From: Saccharopolyspora erythraea
Lineage (GTDB): Bacteria > Actinomycetota > Actinomycetes > Mycobacteriales > Pseudonocardiaceae
Direction: 5' to 3'
DNA: 64,000 nucleotides
Assembly: GCF_018141105.1 (NCBI RefSeq)
Contig: NZ_CP054839.1
Coordinates: 7,939,411-8,003,410, forward strand
Each line of letters starts with the position of its first letter. The stretch's first letter is position 1. The notes beneath the pieces are model-generated. The model did not search any database, had not been told where the DNA came from, and saw only the letters and a list, made by a program, of their open reading frames with translations. Of this stretch, positions 43,867-52,702 are shown piece after piece. The translations under genes were made by a program, and so were the position numbers.

Positions 43867-45300
43867 TCAGAGGATGGGCGACGGGGTGTAGGCGGCCGCG
43901 CCGGGGTAGCGCGCGGCGATCGCCTCCACCTGCGCCACCACGTCGCCGACCTGCGCCGCCGCCGCGCCGGTGAAGGCCAGCCGGTCGGCGAGCAGCGCCT
44001 CCAGCGCCTCGCGGTCCAGCGGCAGCCGGTCGTCGGCCGCCAGCCGGTCGAGCAGGTCGTTGCGCTCGGCGCCCTTCTCCCGCATGGCCAGCGCCACCGC
44101 AACCGCGTTCTCCTTGATCGCCTCGTGCGCGGTCTCGCGGCCGACACCGGCCCGCACGGCGGCCATCAGCACCTTGGTGGTGGCCAGGAACGGCAGGTAG
44201 CGGTCGAGCTCGCGGGCGACCACGGCGGGGAACGCGCCGAACTCGTCCAGCACCGTCAGGAACGTCTCCAGCAGGCCGTCGAAGGCGAAGAACGCGTCGG
44301 GCAGCGCCACCCGGCGGACCACCGAGCACGACACGTCGCCCTCGTTCCACTGGTCGCCCGCCAGCTCACCGGTCATCGACACATAGCCCCGCAGTACCAC
44401 CGCCAGGCCGTTGACCCGCTCGCACGAGCGCGTGTTCATCTTGTGCGGCATCGCGCTGGAGCCCACCTGGCCGGGCTTGAAGCCCTCGGTGACCAGCTCG
44501 TGCCCGGCCATCAGCCGGACCGTGGTCGCCACGTTGGAGGGAGCGGCGGCGAGCTGGGCCAGCGCGGTCAGCACCTCGTAGTCCAGCGAACGCGGGTAGA
44601 CCTGGCCGACGCTGGTCAGCGCCCGGCCGAAGCCGAGGTGCTCGGCGACCCTGCGCTCCAGCTCGGCGAGCTTGGCCGGGTCGCCGCCGAGCAGGTCGAG
44701 CATGTCCTGCGCGGTGCCGACCGGTCCCTTGATCCCGCGCAGCGGGTAGCGGTCGAGCAGCTCCTCGAGCCGCCGGAAGCCGACCAGCAGCTCGTCGGCG
44801 GCCGTGGCGAAGCGCTTGCCGAGGGTGGTGGCCTGCGCCGCGACGTTGTGCGAGCGACCGGCCATGACCAGCTCACCGTGCTCGGCGGCGAGTCTGCCGA
44901 GGCGGACCAGCACGGCGACGACGCGGTCGCGGACGTGCTCGAGGCTGCGGCGCACCTGGAGCTGCTCGACGTTCTCGGTGAGGTCGCGCGAGGTCATCCC
45001 CTTGTGGACCTGCTCGTGCCCGGCGAGCGCGTTGAACTCCTCGATGCGGGCCTTCACGTCGTGGCGGGTCTGGCGCTCGCGCTCGGCGATGGAGTCGAGG
45101 TCGACCCGCTCCAGCACCCGCTCGTAGTCGGAGAGCGCCTGCTCGGGCACGTCGATGCCGAGGTCGGCCTGGGCGCGCAGCACCGCGAGCCAGAGCCGCC
45201 GCTCGAGGACGACCTTGTGCTGGGGAGACCACAGCTCCACCAGCTCCGGCGAGGCGTAGCGGGCGGCGAGCACGTTCGGGAGGTTGGGCTTGACCGTCAC
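43867..45300 (-). CDS. purB: Adenylosuccinate lyase
   Basis: The 477-residue member of the fumarase/aspartase superfamily acts twice in purine synthesis, cleaving SAICAR and adenylosuccinate. It starts VKPNLPNVLAARYASPELVELWSP and shows HEQVHKGMTSRDLTENV, AGRSHNVAAQATTLGKRFA and the signature GSSAMPHKMNTRSCE with the catalytic Ser loop. The C-terminus (TGAAAAQVGDVVAQVEAIA) is normal for the long actinobacterial form. GTG at 45300 is the start. The upstream 225 bp contain tandem repeats. Confidence 0.95.
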   Translation of the reverse strand: MTVKPNLPNVLAARYASPELVELWSPQHKVVLERRLWLAVLRAQADLGIDVPEQALSDYERVLERVDLDSIAERERQTRHDVKARIEEFNALAGHEQVHKGMTSRDLTENVEQLQVRRSLEHVRDRVVAVLVRLGRLAAEHGELVMAGRSHNVAAQATTLGKRFATAADELLVGFRRLEELLDRYPLRGIKGPVGTAQDMLDLLGGDPAKLAELERRVAEHLGFGRALTSVGQVYPRSLDYEVLTALAQLAAAPSNVATTVRLMAGHELVTEGFKPGQVGSSAMPHKMNTRSCERVNGLAVVLRGYVSMTGELAGDQWNEGDVSCSVVRRVALPDAFFAFDGLLETFLTVLDEFGAFPAVVARELDRYLPFLATTKVLMAAVRAGVGRETAHEAIKENAVAVALAMREKGAERNDLLDRLAADDRLPLDREALEALLADRLAFTGAAAAQVGDVVAQVEAIAARYPGAAAYTPSPIL

Positions 45301-45410
45301 GAGCAGCCAGGATACTGCCGCCCGCGGCGGCGGGGGCGCTCACCCCGCTGCCGCTGACCAGGTCAAACGTCCGACGACCGGTCGGAGCGCGGGCCGCGGG
45401 CCGGTGGAGC

Positions 45411-45508
45411 GCACGTCGGCGCGGGAGCGGTGGGTCCCGCCCGCACGTCGGCGCGGGAGCGGTGGGGTCCCGCCCGCACGTCGGCGCGGCCCGGTGGCGG
45501 TCCCGGGC
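45411..45508. repeat. Three tandem 32-33-bp repeats upstream of purB
   Basis: The unit begins GCACGTCGGCGCGGGAGCGG and ends GTCCCGCCC. Copies are at 45411-45442 (32 bp), 45443-45475 (33 bp) and 45476-45508 (diverged). They lie between the stop of the ECF-partner gene and the purB start, 111 bp upstream of purB. The first two differ by a single G insertion. Confidence 0.8.
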
Positions 45509-45525
45509 GACCGCCACCGCAGTGG

Positions 45526-46374
45526 TCAGCGGGAGAGGGTCAGCAGCGGGTCGGTGGCGAGCGTGGCGAGCTCCTTCGAGCTCATCGCGGGTTCGGAGGT
45601 CGTACTGGTGATCACGCGCTCCAGCTCGAACGCGGGTACCCCGGCCTCGGCGGTCGCGAAAGCGGCCGAGGTCAGCACGGCGCTTCCGTCGGTGCGGAAG
45701 TGGTAGACGTCGTGCACCGGCGTCCCCGTCCCTTCGGAGCGGAACCGGGTGAGCACGTCGACGAGGAGCGATCCGTCGGACTGCGGCCAGCTCCGGCAGT
45801 CCAGCACCGCCTTGTACTGGTCTTCCTGGGCGCACGACTCGCGCGCCGACAGCCCCGCGGCACCGGGCGCGTAGACGGTGGTCTCCAGGCGCACCCTGAT
45901 CGGTGCGGTCCCCACGCCGGGGCTGGTGACCGGGCGGACGAAGTCGGCGGAGACGTTCACGCTGGCCGAGCCGCCGCCGTCGGCCGCGGGCACGAAACCG
46001 GTCCGGCGGCCTGCGCGGAACCCCCTGGAGTCCGGGACCGCCCGCGACACCATCCGCGTGAGGTCGGCCTCGAGCCGCGCGGCGCGCGCCGCCAGTTCCG
46101 GCTCGCTGATCCGCAGCGGAGCCATCGCCTTCGGCGGCCACTCCACCGGACGCGCGGCGGGCGGTGCGGCCGGGGTCAGGCCGGAGTCGGTCAGCCATGC
46201 GGGCACCAGGCCCGCGACCACCGCCACCACGACCGCAGCGACCGCCGCGGCCGTCGTCCGGCGGCGCCGCTGCCGGTGCGCCGCCTCGGCCACCACGTCG
46301 TCGGGGTCGAACCCCAGCGGCGGCTCGTCGGCGACGGCGGTCCGCATGCCCTCGCGCAGCAGTTCCGGATCCAT
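45526..46374 (-). CDS. Membrane-anchored partner of the adjacent ECF sigma factor
   Basis: The 282-residue protein has an N-terminal cytoplasmic segment (ELLREGMRTAVADEPPLGFDPDDVVAEA), a basic stretch HRQRRRRTT, one transmembrane helix (about 40-60) and an extracellular domain with two cysteines about 12 residues apart (ESCAQEDQ, LDCRSW). This is the layout of the proteins encoded after SigE-family sigma factors in actinomycetes. Anti-sigma activity is inferred. Its ATG overlaps the sigma stop (TGATG), so production is coupled. Confidence 0.75.
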   Translation of the reverse strand: MDPELLREGMRTAVADEPPLGFDPDDVVAEAAHRQRRRRTTAAAVAAVVVAVVAGLVPAWLTDSGLTPAAPPAARPVEWPPKAMAPLRISEPELAARAARLEADLTRMVSRAVPDSRGFRAGRRTGFVPAADGGGSASVNVSADFVRPVTSPGVGTAPIRVRLETTVYAPGAAGLSARESCAQEDQYKAVLDCRSWPQSDGSLLVDVLTRFRSEGTGTPVHDVYHFRTDGSAVLTSAAFATAEAGVPAFELERVITSTTSEPAMSSKELATLATDPLLTLSR

Positions 46375-46916
46375 CACGCACTCCTCCTCGCGCCCGCCCC
46401 GGCCAGGTCGGGAGCGGTTCTGGCGATCGCGGCCCGCAGGTTGCGCAGGCCGCGCGACGCCTGGCTCTTGACCGTGCCCTCGGAGCACCTGAGCGCGGCG
46501 GCCACCTCCGCAGTCGGCAGGTCCTCCCAGTAGCGCAGCACCAGCACCGCCCGCTGCCGCGGCGGGACCTCGGCCAGCGCGCGCAGGACGAGGTCGCGCG
46601 CCTGCGCTCGCTGGCCCGCCACGGCCGGGTCGGCCAGCGGGTCTCCCGGGTCGGGCACGACGCCGTCGCGGTTCTCCGAGCGACGCCAGGGCTTGCGCCG
46701 TTCGTCGAGCCACACGCGCATCAGCACCTTGCGCGCGTAGGCGTCGGCCGCGTCCCCGTCGACCCGTCGCCAGGCGCGGTAGAGCTTGAGGAGGGTGTTC
46801 TGGACGAGGTCCTCGGCGAGGTGCCAGTCACCGCACAGCAGGTACGCCGAGCGGCGCAGCACCACGGCACGGCTCGTGGCGAACTCGCGGAAAGACCGTT
46901 CCTCTTCCGCCCGCAT
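46374..46916 (-). CDS. SigE-family ECF sigma factor
   Basis: The 180-residue ECF sigma factor has region 2 (RSAYLLCGDWHLAEDLVQNTLLKLYRAW) and region 4 (VPPRQRAVLVLRYWEDLPTAEVAAALRCSEGTVKSQASRGL). The LLCGDWHxAEDLVQ motif defines the SigE family (also called SigE70). ATG 46916 follows GGAAAGGGGA. The gene encodes a paralogue of the sigma factor at 53386-53904. The extracellular signal is unknown. Confidence 0.92.
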   Translation of the reverse strand: MRAEEERSFREFATSRAVVLRRSAYLLCGDWHLAEDLVQNTLLKLYRAWRRVDGDAADAYARKVLMRVWLDERRKPWRRSENRDGVVPDPGDPLADPAVAGQRAQARDLVLRALAEVPPRQRAVLVLRYWEDLPTAEVAAALRCSEGTVKSQASRGLRNLRAAIARTAPDLAGAGARRSA

Positions 46917-47314
46917 CGGCCTGATCCCCTTTCCGCGCCACCACCTCGTAGTACGGACCGCGCAGGGAGGGGGTTGCACGTGCGGTGGACGCGCGGGCGG
47001 TGGGGTGGTTGCCAAGCGGCGGGAACCCGCTACCCGCGGGGCCGATTCGGATGTGATGATCGTCATGCCGGTCGCGCAAGGGACCGTCTGGAGCGGCAGG
47101 CGACTGCGTTCAGAACAGCACGAATGACCAGATTTCACGCATATCGACGCTTCGTCAGCTCGCCGGACCGGCGAACAAGCCTATTCGGAGAACGTGCTAT
47201 TCCTTAATTGAAGTGTAAATAGTAGCCAGGTCGGCGGCCGAATGTCAGGCTGTTCACCAGTTCGTCGTTCAGCGTCAACCGACCGAAAAACAAACGAACG
47301 GATGGTCTGGTGAA
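46917..47314. other. Intergenic region between the ECF module and the CxxC protein gene
   Basis: This 398-bp gap separates divergent genes. The left part is GC-rich without a convincing gene. The segment 47195-47295 is AT-rich (CTTAATTGAAGTGTAAATAG; GAAAAACAAACGAACGG) and likely contains promoters. No clear -10/-35 pair could be fixed. Confidence 0.4.
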
Positions 47315-47569
47315 ATGTTCGGCCCGGATCGCCACGACGTGTTCTGGATCGTCGGGTCCGGCCTGAAGCTCAGGCACGCGACCAAGATGCGCCCCGGCGC
47401 GGTGTACTCCGGCCAGCAGGTGCCCACGCTCTGCGACGACCTGATCAAGGTTCCGCAGGCCACGCCCAGCGGCCGGGAACCGAACTCGAAAAGCGTCACC
47501 GAACGCTGCCCGCAATGCGCCGAAGAAGCCGATCGCCGCGGCTTGTCCACGATCTCCTGGGACTTCTGA
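47315..47569 (+). CDS. Small hypothetical protein with a CxxC motif
   Basis: The 84-residue protein starts MFGPDRHDVFWIVGSGLKLRHATK, continues PGAVYSGQQVPTLCDDLIKVPQ and ends TERCPQCAEEADRRGL. The His/Cys arrangement (RHAT, TLC, CPQC) could form one zinc site. Small proteins of this sort occur in actinomycete genomes, often unannotated. The AT-rich upstream region suggests active transcription. The ribosome site is weak. I do not recognise a named family. Confidence 0.6.
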   Translation: MFGPDRHDVFWIVGSGLKLRHATKMRPGAVYSGQQVPTLCDDLIKVPQATPSGREPNSKSVTERCPQCAEEADRRGLSTISWDF

Positions 47570-47671
47570 GCGGCTCCGCCCGGACTTGCGGGCACGTCCG
47601 CATGCGCGGCGGTGCGACGGCGCGAAAATGAGTCGCCGCGCTGACCAGGCCGGACTACCGTTTGGTCCGCC

Positions 47672-49405
47672 ATGACTCCCGATACGCGCGGTTCATCCCG
47701 TTTCCTGTGGTCGCTGCTGCGGCGGCGCCCCTGGCTGCCTGTCGTCGCGGTGCTCACCGGCGCGCTCTGGATGCTGCCGACCGCGCTGATGCCCCTGGCG
47801 ATCGGCAACGCGATCGACAACGGCATCCGCACCGGGGACGCCTCCGTGCTGCTGACGTGGCTGCTCGTCGTGCTCGGCCTCGGCGCGGTGCAGACGGCCG
47901 GCTCGGCCGGCCTGGAATGGGTCTCGCACACGATGTGGATCGACGCCGCGGCCACCTCGCAGCGGCTCGCGCTGGCCCACGTCGCCCGCCTGGGCGGCAC
48001 GCTGACGCGCAAGGTGCGGGCGGGCGAGGTCGTGGCCATCGGCTCCTCCGACATCTACCGGATCGCCGCGTTGTTCGAGGTCGTCGGGCGGGCCGCGGGT
48101 TCGCTCGTCTCGTTCGCCATCGCCGCGGGCGTGGTGCTGGCGCTCTCGCCGCTGATGGGGGCCGTGGTGCTGGTCGGCGTGCCGCTGGCGACCATCGGCA
48201 TCGGCCCGCTGCTGTCGCCGCTGCACCGCCGGGAGGAGGTCCAGCGCGAGCGGGTGGCCGACCTCAACGCGCTGGCCACCGACATCGTGTCGGGCCTGCG
48301 CATCCTGCGCGGTGTCGGCGGGGAGTCGCGGTTCCACGCGCGGTTCGTCGATTCCAGCCAGCGGGTGCGCGCGGCGGGCGTGGCGTCCGGACGGGTGGAG
48401 GCGTGGCTGGCCTTCGCCGAGATCCTGCTGCCCGGCCTGGTCACGGTGCTGGTCACCTGGCTCGGCGCGCGGCTGGCGCTGGCCGGCACGATCTCCGTCG
48501 GCGAGCTGGTTGCCTTCTACGGCGTCTCGGCGTTCCTGGTGATCCCGGTGCGCACGGCGACCGAGGCCGCCTACTCCTACGCGACCGCGAAGGTCGCCGC
48601 CCGCCACATGTGCGACCTGCTGCGCACCCGGCCCGAGCCCGGACCGCCGGAGCGGCCGAGGCCGCTGGACACCGGTCCGCTCGCGCTGCGCGACGAGTCG
48701 CGCGGCCTGGAGATCGCCGCGGGCGAGCTCACGGTGATCGACGCGGGCGCTGACGGGGAGGCGCTGGCGGAACGCCTGGCCGGCCACCGGTTCGCGCTCG
48801 ACGGCGACGCGGCGAGCGGTGCTTCCGACGGCGGACGCGAGCAGAGCGCCGGGTCCGATGGCCACCCACCGCAAGCGAACGCACGCGCCGCCGCGAAGAA
48901 CGGTTCCGATCACCGGACTGCGGAAGCGAACCCGCGGGCCGCCCACGGACGCGTGCTGGCCAACGGCGTCCCGCTCGACGAGGTCGCACCGGCGGAGCTG
49001 CGCCGCCGGATCGTGCTGGCGCACAACCAGGACCTGCTGTTCTCCGGCCCGGTGCACACCGAGCTCGACCTCGGCACCGCCGTCGACGTGCCGACCGCTC
49101 TGCACGCCGCCGACGCCCACGACGTGATCGACGCGCTGCCCGCCGACGCGGTGCTCGACGAGCGGGCGCGGTCGCTGTCCGGTGGCCAGCGCCAGCGGCT
49201 GGTGCTGGCCAGGGCGCTGTGCTCGGACGCCGACGTCCTCGTGCTCGACGAGCCGACCTCGGCGGTCGACGCGCACACCGAGGCGCGGATCGTGCGGCGG
49301 GTCCGCGAGCTGCGGGCCGGGCGGACCACGGTCGTGGTCAGCCAGAGCCCGCTGTGGCGGCAGGCCGCCGACAGAACCGCGACGCTGGAAGGACGGAGCT
49401 CGTGA
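47672..49405 (+). CDS. ABC exporter half-transporter with degenerate ATP site (subunit 1)
   Basis: The 577-residue protein has six transmembrane helices in the first about 320 residues (type IV exporter fold) and a C-terminal nucleotide-binding domain. Its signature motif LSGGQRQRL (about 502) and Walker [13 protein letters not shown] (about 521) are intact. The Walker A position reads [17 protein letters not shown] (about 356), with no lysine, and a 45-residue Gly/Ser/Ala-rich insert follows. The H-loop reads VVVSQSP without His. It should act only in a heterodimer with the next gene, whose start overlaps its stop (GTGA). The substrate is unknown. Confidence 0.88.
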   Translation: MTPDTRGSSRFLWSLLRRRPWLPVVAVLTGALWMLPTALMPLAIGNAIDNGIRTGDASVLLTWLLVVLGLGAVQTAGSAGLEWVSHTMWIDAAATSQRLALAHVARLGGTLTRKVRAGEVVAIGSSDIYRIAALFEVVGRAAGSLVSFAIAAGVVLALSPLMGAVVLVGVPLATIGIGPLLSPLHRREEVQRERVADLNALATDIVSGLRILRGVGGESRFHARFVDSSQRVRAAGVASGRVEAWLAFAEILLPGLVTVLVTWLGARLALAGTISVGELVAFYGVSAFLVIPVRTATEAAYSYATAKVAARHMCDLLRTRPEPGPPERPRPLDTGPLALRDESRGLEIAAGELTVIDAGADGEALAERLAGHRFALDGDAASGASDGGREQSAGSDGHPPQANARAAAKNGSDHRTAEANPRAAHGRVLANGVPLDEVAPAELRRRIVLAHNQDLLFSGPVHTELDLGTAVDVPTALHAADAHDVIDALPADAVLDERARSLSGGQRQRLVLARALCSDADVLVLDEPTSAVDAHTEARIVRRVRELRAGRTTVVVSQSPLWRQAADRTATLEGRSS

Positions 49406-51165
49406 ACACCCGGCTCCCGCTGGCCGACCAGCGCGCCGTGCGCGACTGGGTCTGGCGCACCGCGCTGGCCAACCGCGGTGCGTACGCCGTGATGATGGCG
49501 CTGTTCATCTCCGCAACCGTCGTCGGGCTCGCAGGTCCGCAGCTGCTCGGCATGCTGGTCGACTCGGTCGTGGCGGGCGCGTCGACAGTGCGGGTGGACG
49601 TGCTGGCCGGCGTCTTCCTGGCCGTGCTGGTGGCGCAGGCGCTGCTGGCACGGGCCGCGCGGATGCGCGCGACGCTGCTCGGCGAGCAACTGCTGGCCAA
49701 GTCGCGCGAGGGGGTCGTCGGCCACGCGCTGAGGCTCCCGCTGAGCACCGTGGAGTCGGCGGGCACCGGCGACCTGCTCAGCCGCTCCACCACCGACGTC
49801 GACCGGCTCGACTACACCGTGCGCAGCGCGGTCCCGGAGATCACCGTCGCGCTGATCACCCTCCTGCTGACCGCGGTCGCCATGGTCGTGACCTCACCGC
49901 TGCTGGCCTGCGGGATGCTGATCGCGGTGCCCCTGATCGTGCTGAGCACCCGCTGGTACTACCCGCGCGCCCGGCCGGTGCTGCAGGGCGTGCTGGCCGG
50001 GTGGGCCGAGGTGCAGTCGAGCACCCACGAGTCGGTCGAGGGCGCGCGCACCGTGGACGCGCTGCGGCTCTCCGAACGCCGCATCGCGCACAACGAGCGT
50101 GTGCTGGGCAACGCCGTCGGCAAGGAGAAGCGGCACCGCAACCTGCTCACGATCTGGCTGCCGTGCCTGGAGATGTCCTACGTCCTGCCGATCGGGGCCA
50201 TCCTGCTGATCGGCGGCTGGGCGTACGCGGCGGGTTCGGTGGAGCTGGGCACGATCACCACGGTCGTGCTCTACGCGCAGGCGATGTCGAACCCGCTGGA
50301 CGAGCTGCTCGCGTGGATCGACGAGCTGCAGATCGGCAACGCCGCGCTGCGCCGGATCCTGGGCGTCGGCCGCGCACCGGTCAGCGGCCCCGGCGAGGGC
50401 GGCGCGGCCGTCGAGCGCGACCGCGGCCACGACCTGTCCGTGCGCGGCGTGCGCTTCTCCTACCGGGAGGGACAGGAGATCCTGCACGGCGTCGACCTGA
50501 CGGTGGGGGCCGGGAAGCGCCTGGTCATCGTCGGTCCATCAGGTGCGGGCAAGTCCACGCTGGGGCGGCTCGTCGCCGGGGTCAACGCGCCGGACTCCGG
50601 TTCGGTGGCCTTCGGCGACACCGAGATCACCTCGCTGCCGACCGACCGGCTGCGCCGCGAGGTCGTGCTGCTGACCCAGGAGCACCACGTGTTCGCCTGC
50701 TCGCTGCGGGACAACCTGTGCCTGCCCGCCGGTGACGACGGCTGGAGCGACGAGCGGCTGCTCGCCGCGCTGGAGACCGTCGGCCTCGGCGAGTGGGCGT
50801 CGCGGCTGCCCGAAGGGCTCGCCACCGTGCTCGGCGCGGGCGGGCACCCGGTGCCCGCCGCCGTGGCGCAGCAGATCGCCCTGGCCCGCGTCATGCTCGC
50901 CGACCCGCACACCCTCGTGCTGGACGAGGCCACCTCGCTGCTGGACAACGAGACCTCGCGCGACCTGGAGCGCTCGATGTCGACGCTGCTGGCGGGCCGC
51001 ACCGTGATCGCCATCGCGCACCGGCTGCACGCGGCGCGCGACGCCGACCAGGTGGCGGTGATGGAGTCGGGGCGGATCGTCGAGCTCGGCACCCACGCGG
51101 AACTGCTCGCGGCGGGCGGCTCCTACGCCGAGCTGCACCGGGCCGCGACCCCGGAACGCGCCTGA
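49402..51165 (+). CDS. ABC exporter half-transporter with degenerate signature (subunit 2)
   Basis: The 587-residue partner of the preceding gene has a six-helix membrane domain, Walker [10 protein letters not shown] (about 378), a Q-loop [15 protein letters not shown], Walker [12 protein letters not shown] with the catalytic Glu (about 503) and H-loop IAIAHRL (about 537). Its signature position reads [16 protein letters not shown] in place of LSGGQ. The defects are complementary to those of subunit 1, so the heterodimer would have one normal ATP site (Walker A/B from here, signature from subunit 1) and one dead site. GTG 49402 overlaps the upstream stop. Confidence 0.9.
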   Translation: MNTRLPLADQRAVRDWVWRTALANRGAYAVMMALFISATVVGLAGPQLLGMLVDSVVAGASTVRVDVLAGVFLAVLVAQALLARAARMRATLLGEQLLAKSREGVVGHALRLPLSTVESAGTGDLLSRSTTDVDRLDYTVRSAVPEITVALITLLLTAVAMVVTSPLLACGMLIAVPLIVLSTRWYYPRARPVLQGVLAGWAEVQSSTHESVEGARTVDALRLSERRIAHNERVLGNAVGKEKRHRNLLTIWLPCLEMSYVLPIGAILLIGGWAYAAGSVELGTITTVVLYAQAMSNPLDELLAWIDELQIGNAALRRILGVGRAPVSGPGEGGAAVERDRGHDLSVRGVRFSYREGQEILHGVDLTVGAGKRLVIVGPSGAGKSTLGRLVAGVNAPDSGSVAFGDTEITSLPTDRLRREVVLLTQEHHVFACSLRDNLCLPAGDDGWSDERLLAALETVGLGEWASRLPEGLATVLGAGGHPVPAAVAQQIALARVMLADPHTLVLDEATSLLDNETSRDLERSMSTLLAGRTVIAIAHRLHAARDADQVAVMESGRIVELGTHAELLAAGGSYAELHRAATPERA

Positions 51166-51196
51166 CGCGGGCCGCGTCGCCGGGCGCCGAACCCCA

Positions 51197-51399
51197 GAGC
51201 CTGTTTTTGATCTTTGAAGCGGCGTCAGCCGCTTGGCCCACCTACGCAACCGGCACCGCAGCGGGTTCTCAAGTGTTCTCTCGCGAGGACAGCTCTTTCG
51301 TGGCGTATCGGCATACATGAGAAAGAGATCCCGCGGCGAGAGAACGCCTGAGGTTCCGCCGCCCACACCCCCCAGCAAGGCGGGTTCAAAAACAGGCTC
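51197..51399. repeat. Full copy (A) of a dispersed palindromic repeat, 203 bp
   Basis: The element is bounded by perfect 14-bp inverted ends GAGCCTGTTTTTGA and TCAAAAACAGGCTC. Inside are the hairpin AAGCGGC-gtca-GCCGCTT followed by TGGCCCACC, and a nested central palindrome (TTCTCTCGC with GCGAGAGAA; CTCTTTC with GAAAGAG). It lies between the ABC exporter pair and the convergent TetR gene. There is no flanking duplication that I can see and no transposase. The rest of the gap 51166-51504 contains no gene. Confidence 0.85.
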
Positions 51400-51504
51400 T
51401 CACCGCACCGCAACCCGCACCTGACGCGGGATTGGCCGCGGCCGGGGCATCTGGCTCCGAACAGCCTGGCGCAGATCGCACTGCCGACGGACCTCGGGCG
51501 AAGA

Positions 51505-52086
51505 CTAGAACTGGGTGCTCAGCATGCGGCGGGCCGCTCCGCGCGGGTCCGGGTCGCTCTCGATCAGGGCGTTGACGACCGCGCCGTCCACCAGCGCGAA
51601 GTGGTGGCGCACCTGCTCCGGGCCACCGGCGACGCCGCCGCGTTCCAGGATCTCGCGCACGAGCTCCTGCAACTCCGCGTTTAGCTCCCTGATCAGCGGA
51701 GCAAGGTAGGGCCTCCGGGGTGTGCCGACCAGGCGCTCGTAGCGCAGCAGCACCGGCTCGACACCCCCGTCCCTGGACCGGGAACCCAGCAGCAGGTCGA
51801 GGATCAGGTCGATCACGGTCTCGGCCGGCAGCCGTTCGTCGCCGAGCCCGGCGAGGCACTCCCGCGCCGCGGCGAGCTCCTGCCTGCCCTCGAACTCGAC
51901 CGCCGCGCTGACCAGGTCGTCGAGGCTGGAGAAGTAGTAGGTGGTGGACGCCAGCGGCAGCCCCGCCCGGTCGGCGACCGCGCGATGCCGGACCGCGTCG
52001 AAACCCCCCTCGGCCAGGAGCTGCGCGGCGGCCAATACCAGCGCCTGCCGTCGTCGCTCACCCTTGGGAGTGCTGGCCGTCGTCAT
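51505..52086 (-). CDS. TetR-family regulator
   Basis: The 193-residue regulator has the N-terminal HTH RRQALVLAAAQLLAEGGFDAVRHRAVADRAGLPLASTTYYFSSLDDLVSAA and a helical C-terminal ligand domain. It is the second gene of a two-gene unit with the SMR efflux gene, 42 bp downstream of it. The tandem GGTAC-based repeats at 52511-52545 are its likely operator. The ligand would be the substrate of the pump. Confidence 0.9.
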   Translation of the reverse strand: MTTASTPKGERRRQALVLAAAQLLAEGGFDAVRHRAVADRAGLPLASTTYYFSSLDDLVSAAVEFEGRQELAAARECLAGLGDERLPAETVIDLILDLLLGSRSRDGGVEPVLLRYERLVGTPRRPYLAPLIRELNAELQELVREILERGGVAGGPEQVRHHFALVDGAVVNALIESDPDPRGAARRMLSTQF

Positions 52087-52128
52087 GGTCGCCGATCCTA
52101 TTGCGTTGCGCCGCGCCCGCCGCAGGCG

Positions 52129-52452
52129 TCAGTGCGCGGCACCGCTGAGGTTCAGTCCGATGACGCCGGCCGCGATGAGCACGATCGAGACGACCTTCAG
52201 CACCGACACGGGGTCGCCGAGCCACACCATGCCGATCACGGCGGTCAGCGCGGCGCCGATGCCGACCCAGACGGCGTAGGCCGGGCCGACCGGCAGGGTC
52301 CGCATCGCCCAGGCCAGGCCGGCGAAGCTGCCGGTGGCCAGCACGGCGAACCAGACCGTCGGCCACAGCCGGCTGAAGCCGTCGGACATCTTCAGCGCGA
52401 TGGCCCAACCCGCTTCCAGCATTCCCGAAAGCATCAGCACGACCCAGGCCAT
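52129..52452 (-). CDS. SMR efflux protein (SugE/Gdx-like)
   Basis: This 107-residue protein with four transmembrane helices has MAWVVLMLSGMLEAGWAIALK containing the essential membrane Glu, FSRLWPTVW and PVGPAYAVWVGIGA. The SugE/Gdx subtype, which exports guanidinium and some quaternary ammonium compounds, is favoured by GWAIALK and the WVGIGA segment. No guanidine riboswitch is recognisable upstream; control by the co-encoded TetR protein is more likely. The start is ATG 52452 after AGAGGAA. Confidence 0.88.
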   Translation of the reverse strand: MAWVVLMLSGMLEAGWAIALKMSDGFSRLWPTVWFAVLATGSFAGLAWAMRTLPVGPAYAVWVGIGAALTAVIGMVWLGDPVSVLKVVSIVLIAAGVIGLNLSGAAH

Positions 52453-52510
52453 GAGTTCCTCTCACTTCAACTCGCCCGGCGACCGGCACGGGCCCCGATC
52501 GCCTCCGACT

Positions 52511-52545
52511 GGTACTACCGTACAAAAATTTGGTACGCATGTACC
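52511..52545 (-). promoter_or_regulatory. Tandem GGTAC operators for the SMR-TetR unit
   Basis: GGTACTACCGTAC at 52511-52523 and the inverted repeat GGTAC-gcat-GTACC at 52532-52545 lie 21 bp apart (two helical turns), about 60-95 bp before the SMR start, around an AT-rich AAAAATT. This fits a TetR-type double operator overlapping the promoter. Confidence 0.55.
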
Positions 52546-52702
52546 GTTCCGGTGAGGGAAGACACCGCCCGACGTCGAGGAAGATCGCGCTGGCCTGGGG
52601 ATTCAGAGCGCGAGAGTGAGGGTCCGCTGGGCGGGACCACGACGGTCACGCCTCGCGGCCGACAGCGCGGCCGGGCAGCCTCGGCGCCCGGCCCTCGCGC
52701 TG

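Noticed and set aside
51308-51424. Short frame inside repeat copy A starting MRKRSRGERTPEV
   Set aside because: It is made of the hairpin arm of the repeat, has no ribosome site, and is not open in the same form in copy B.
52453-52510. Possible guanidine riboswitch before the SMR gene
   Set aside because: The leader lacks the conserved ykkC-type motifs, and a TetR gene with candidate operators offers a simpler explanation.
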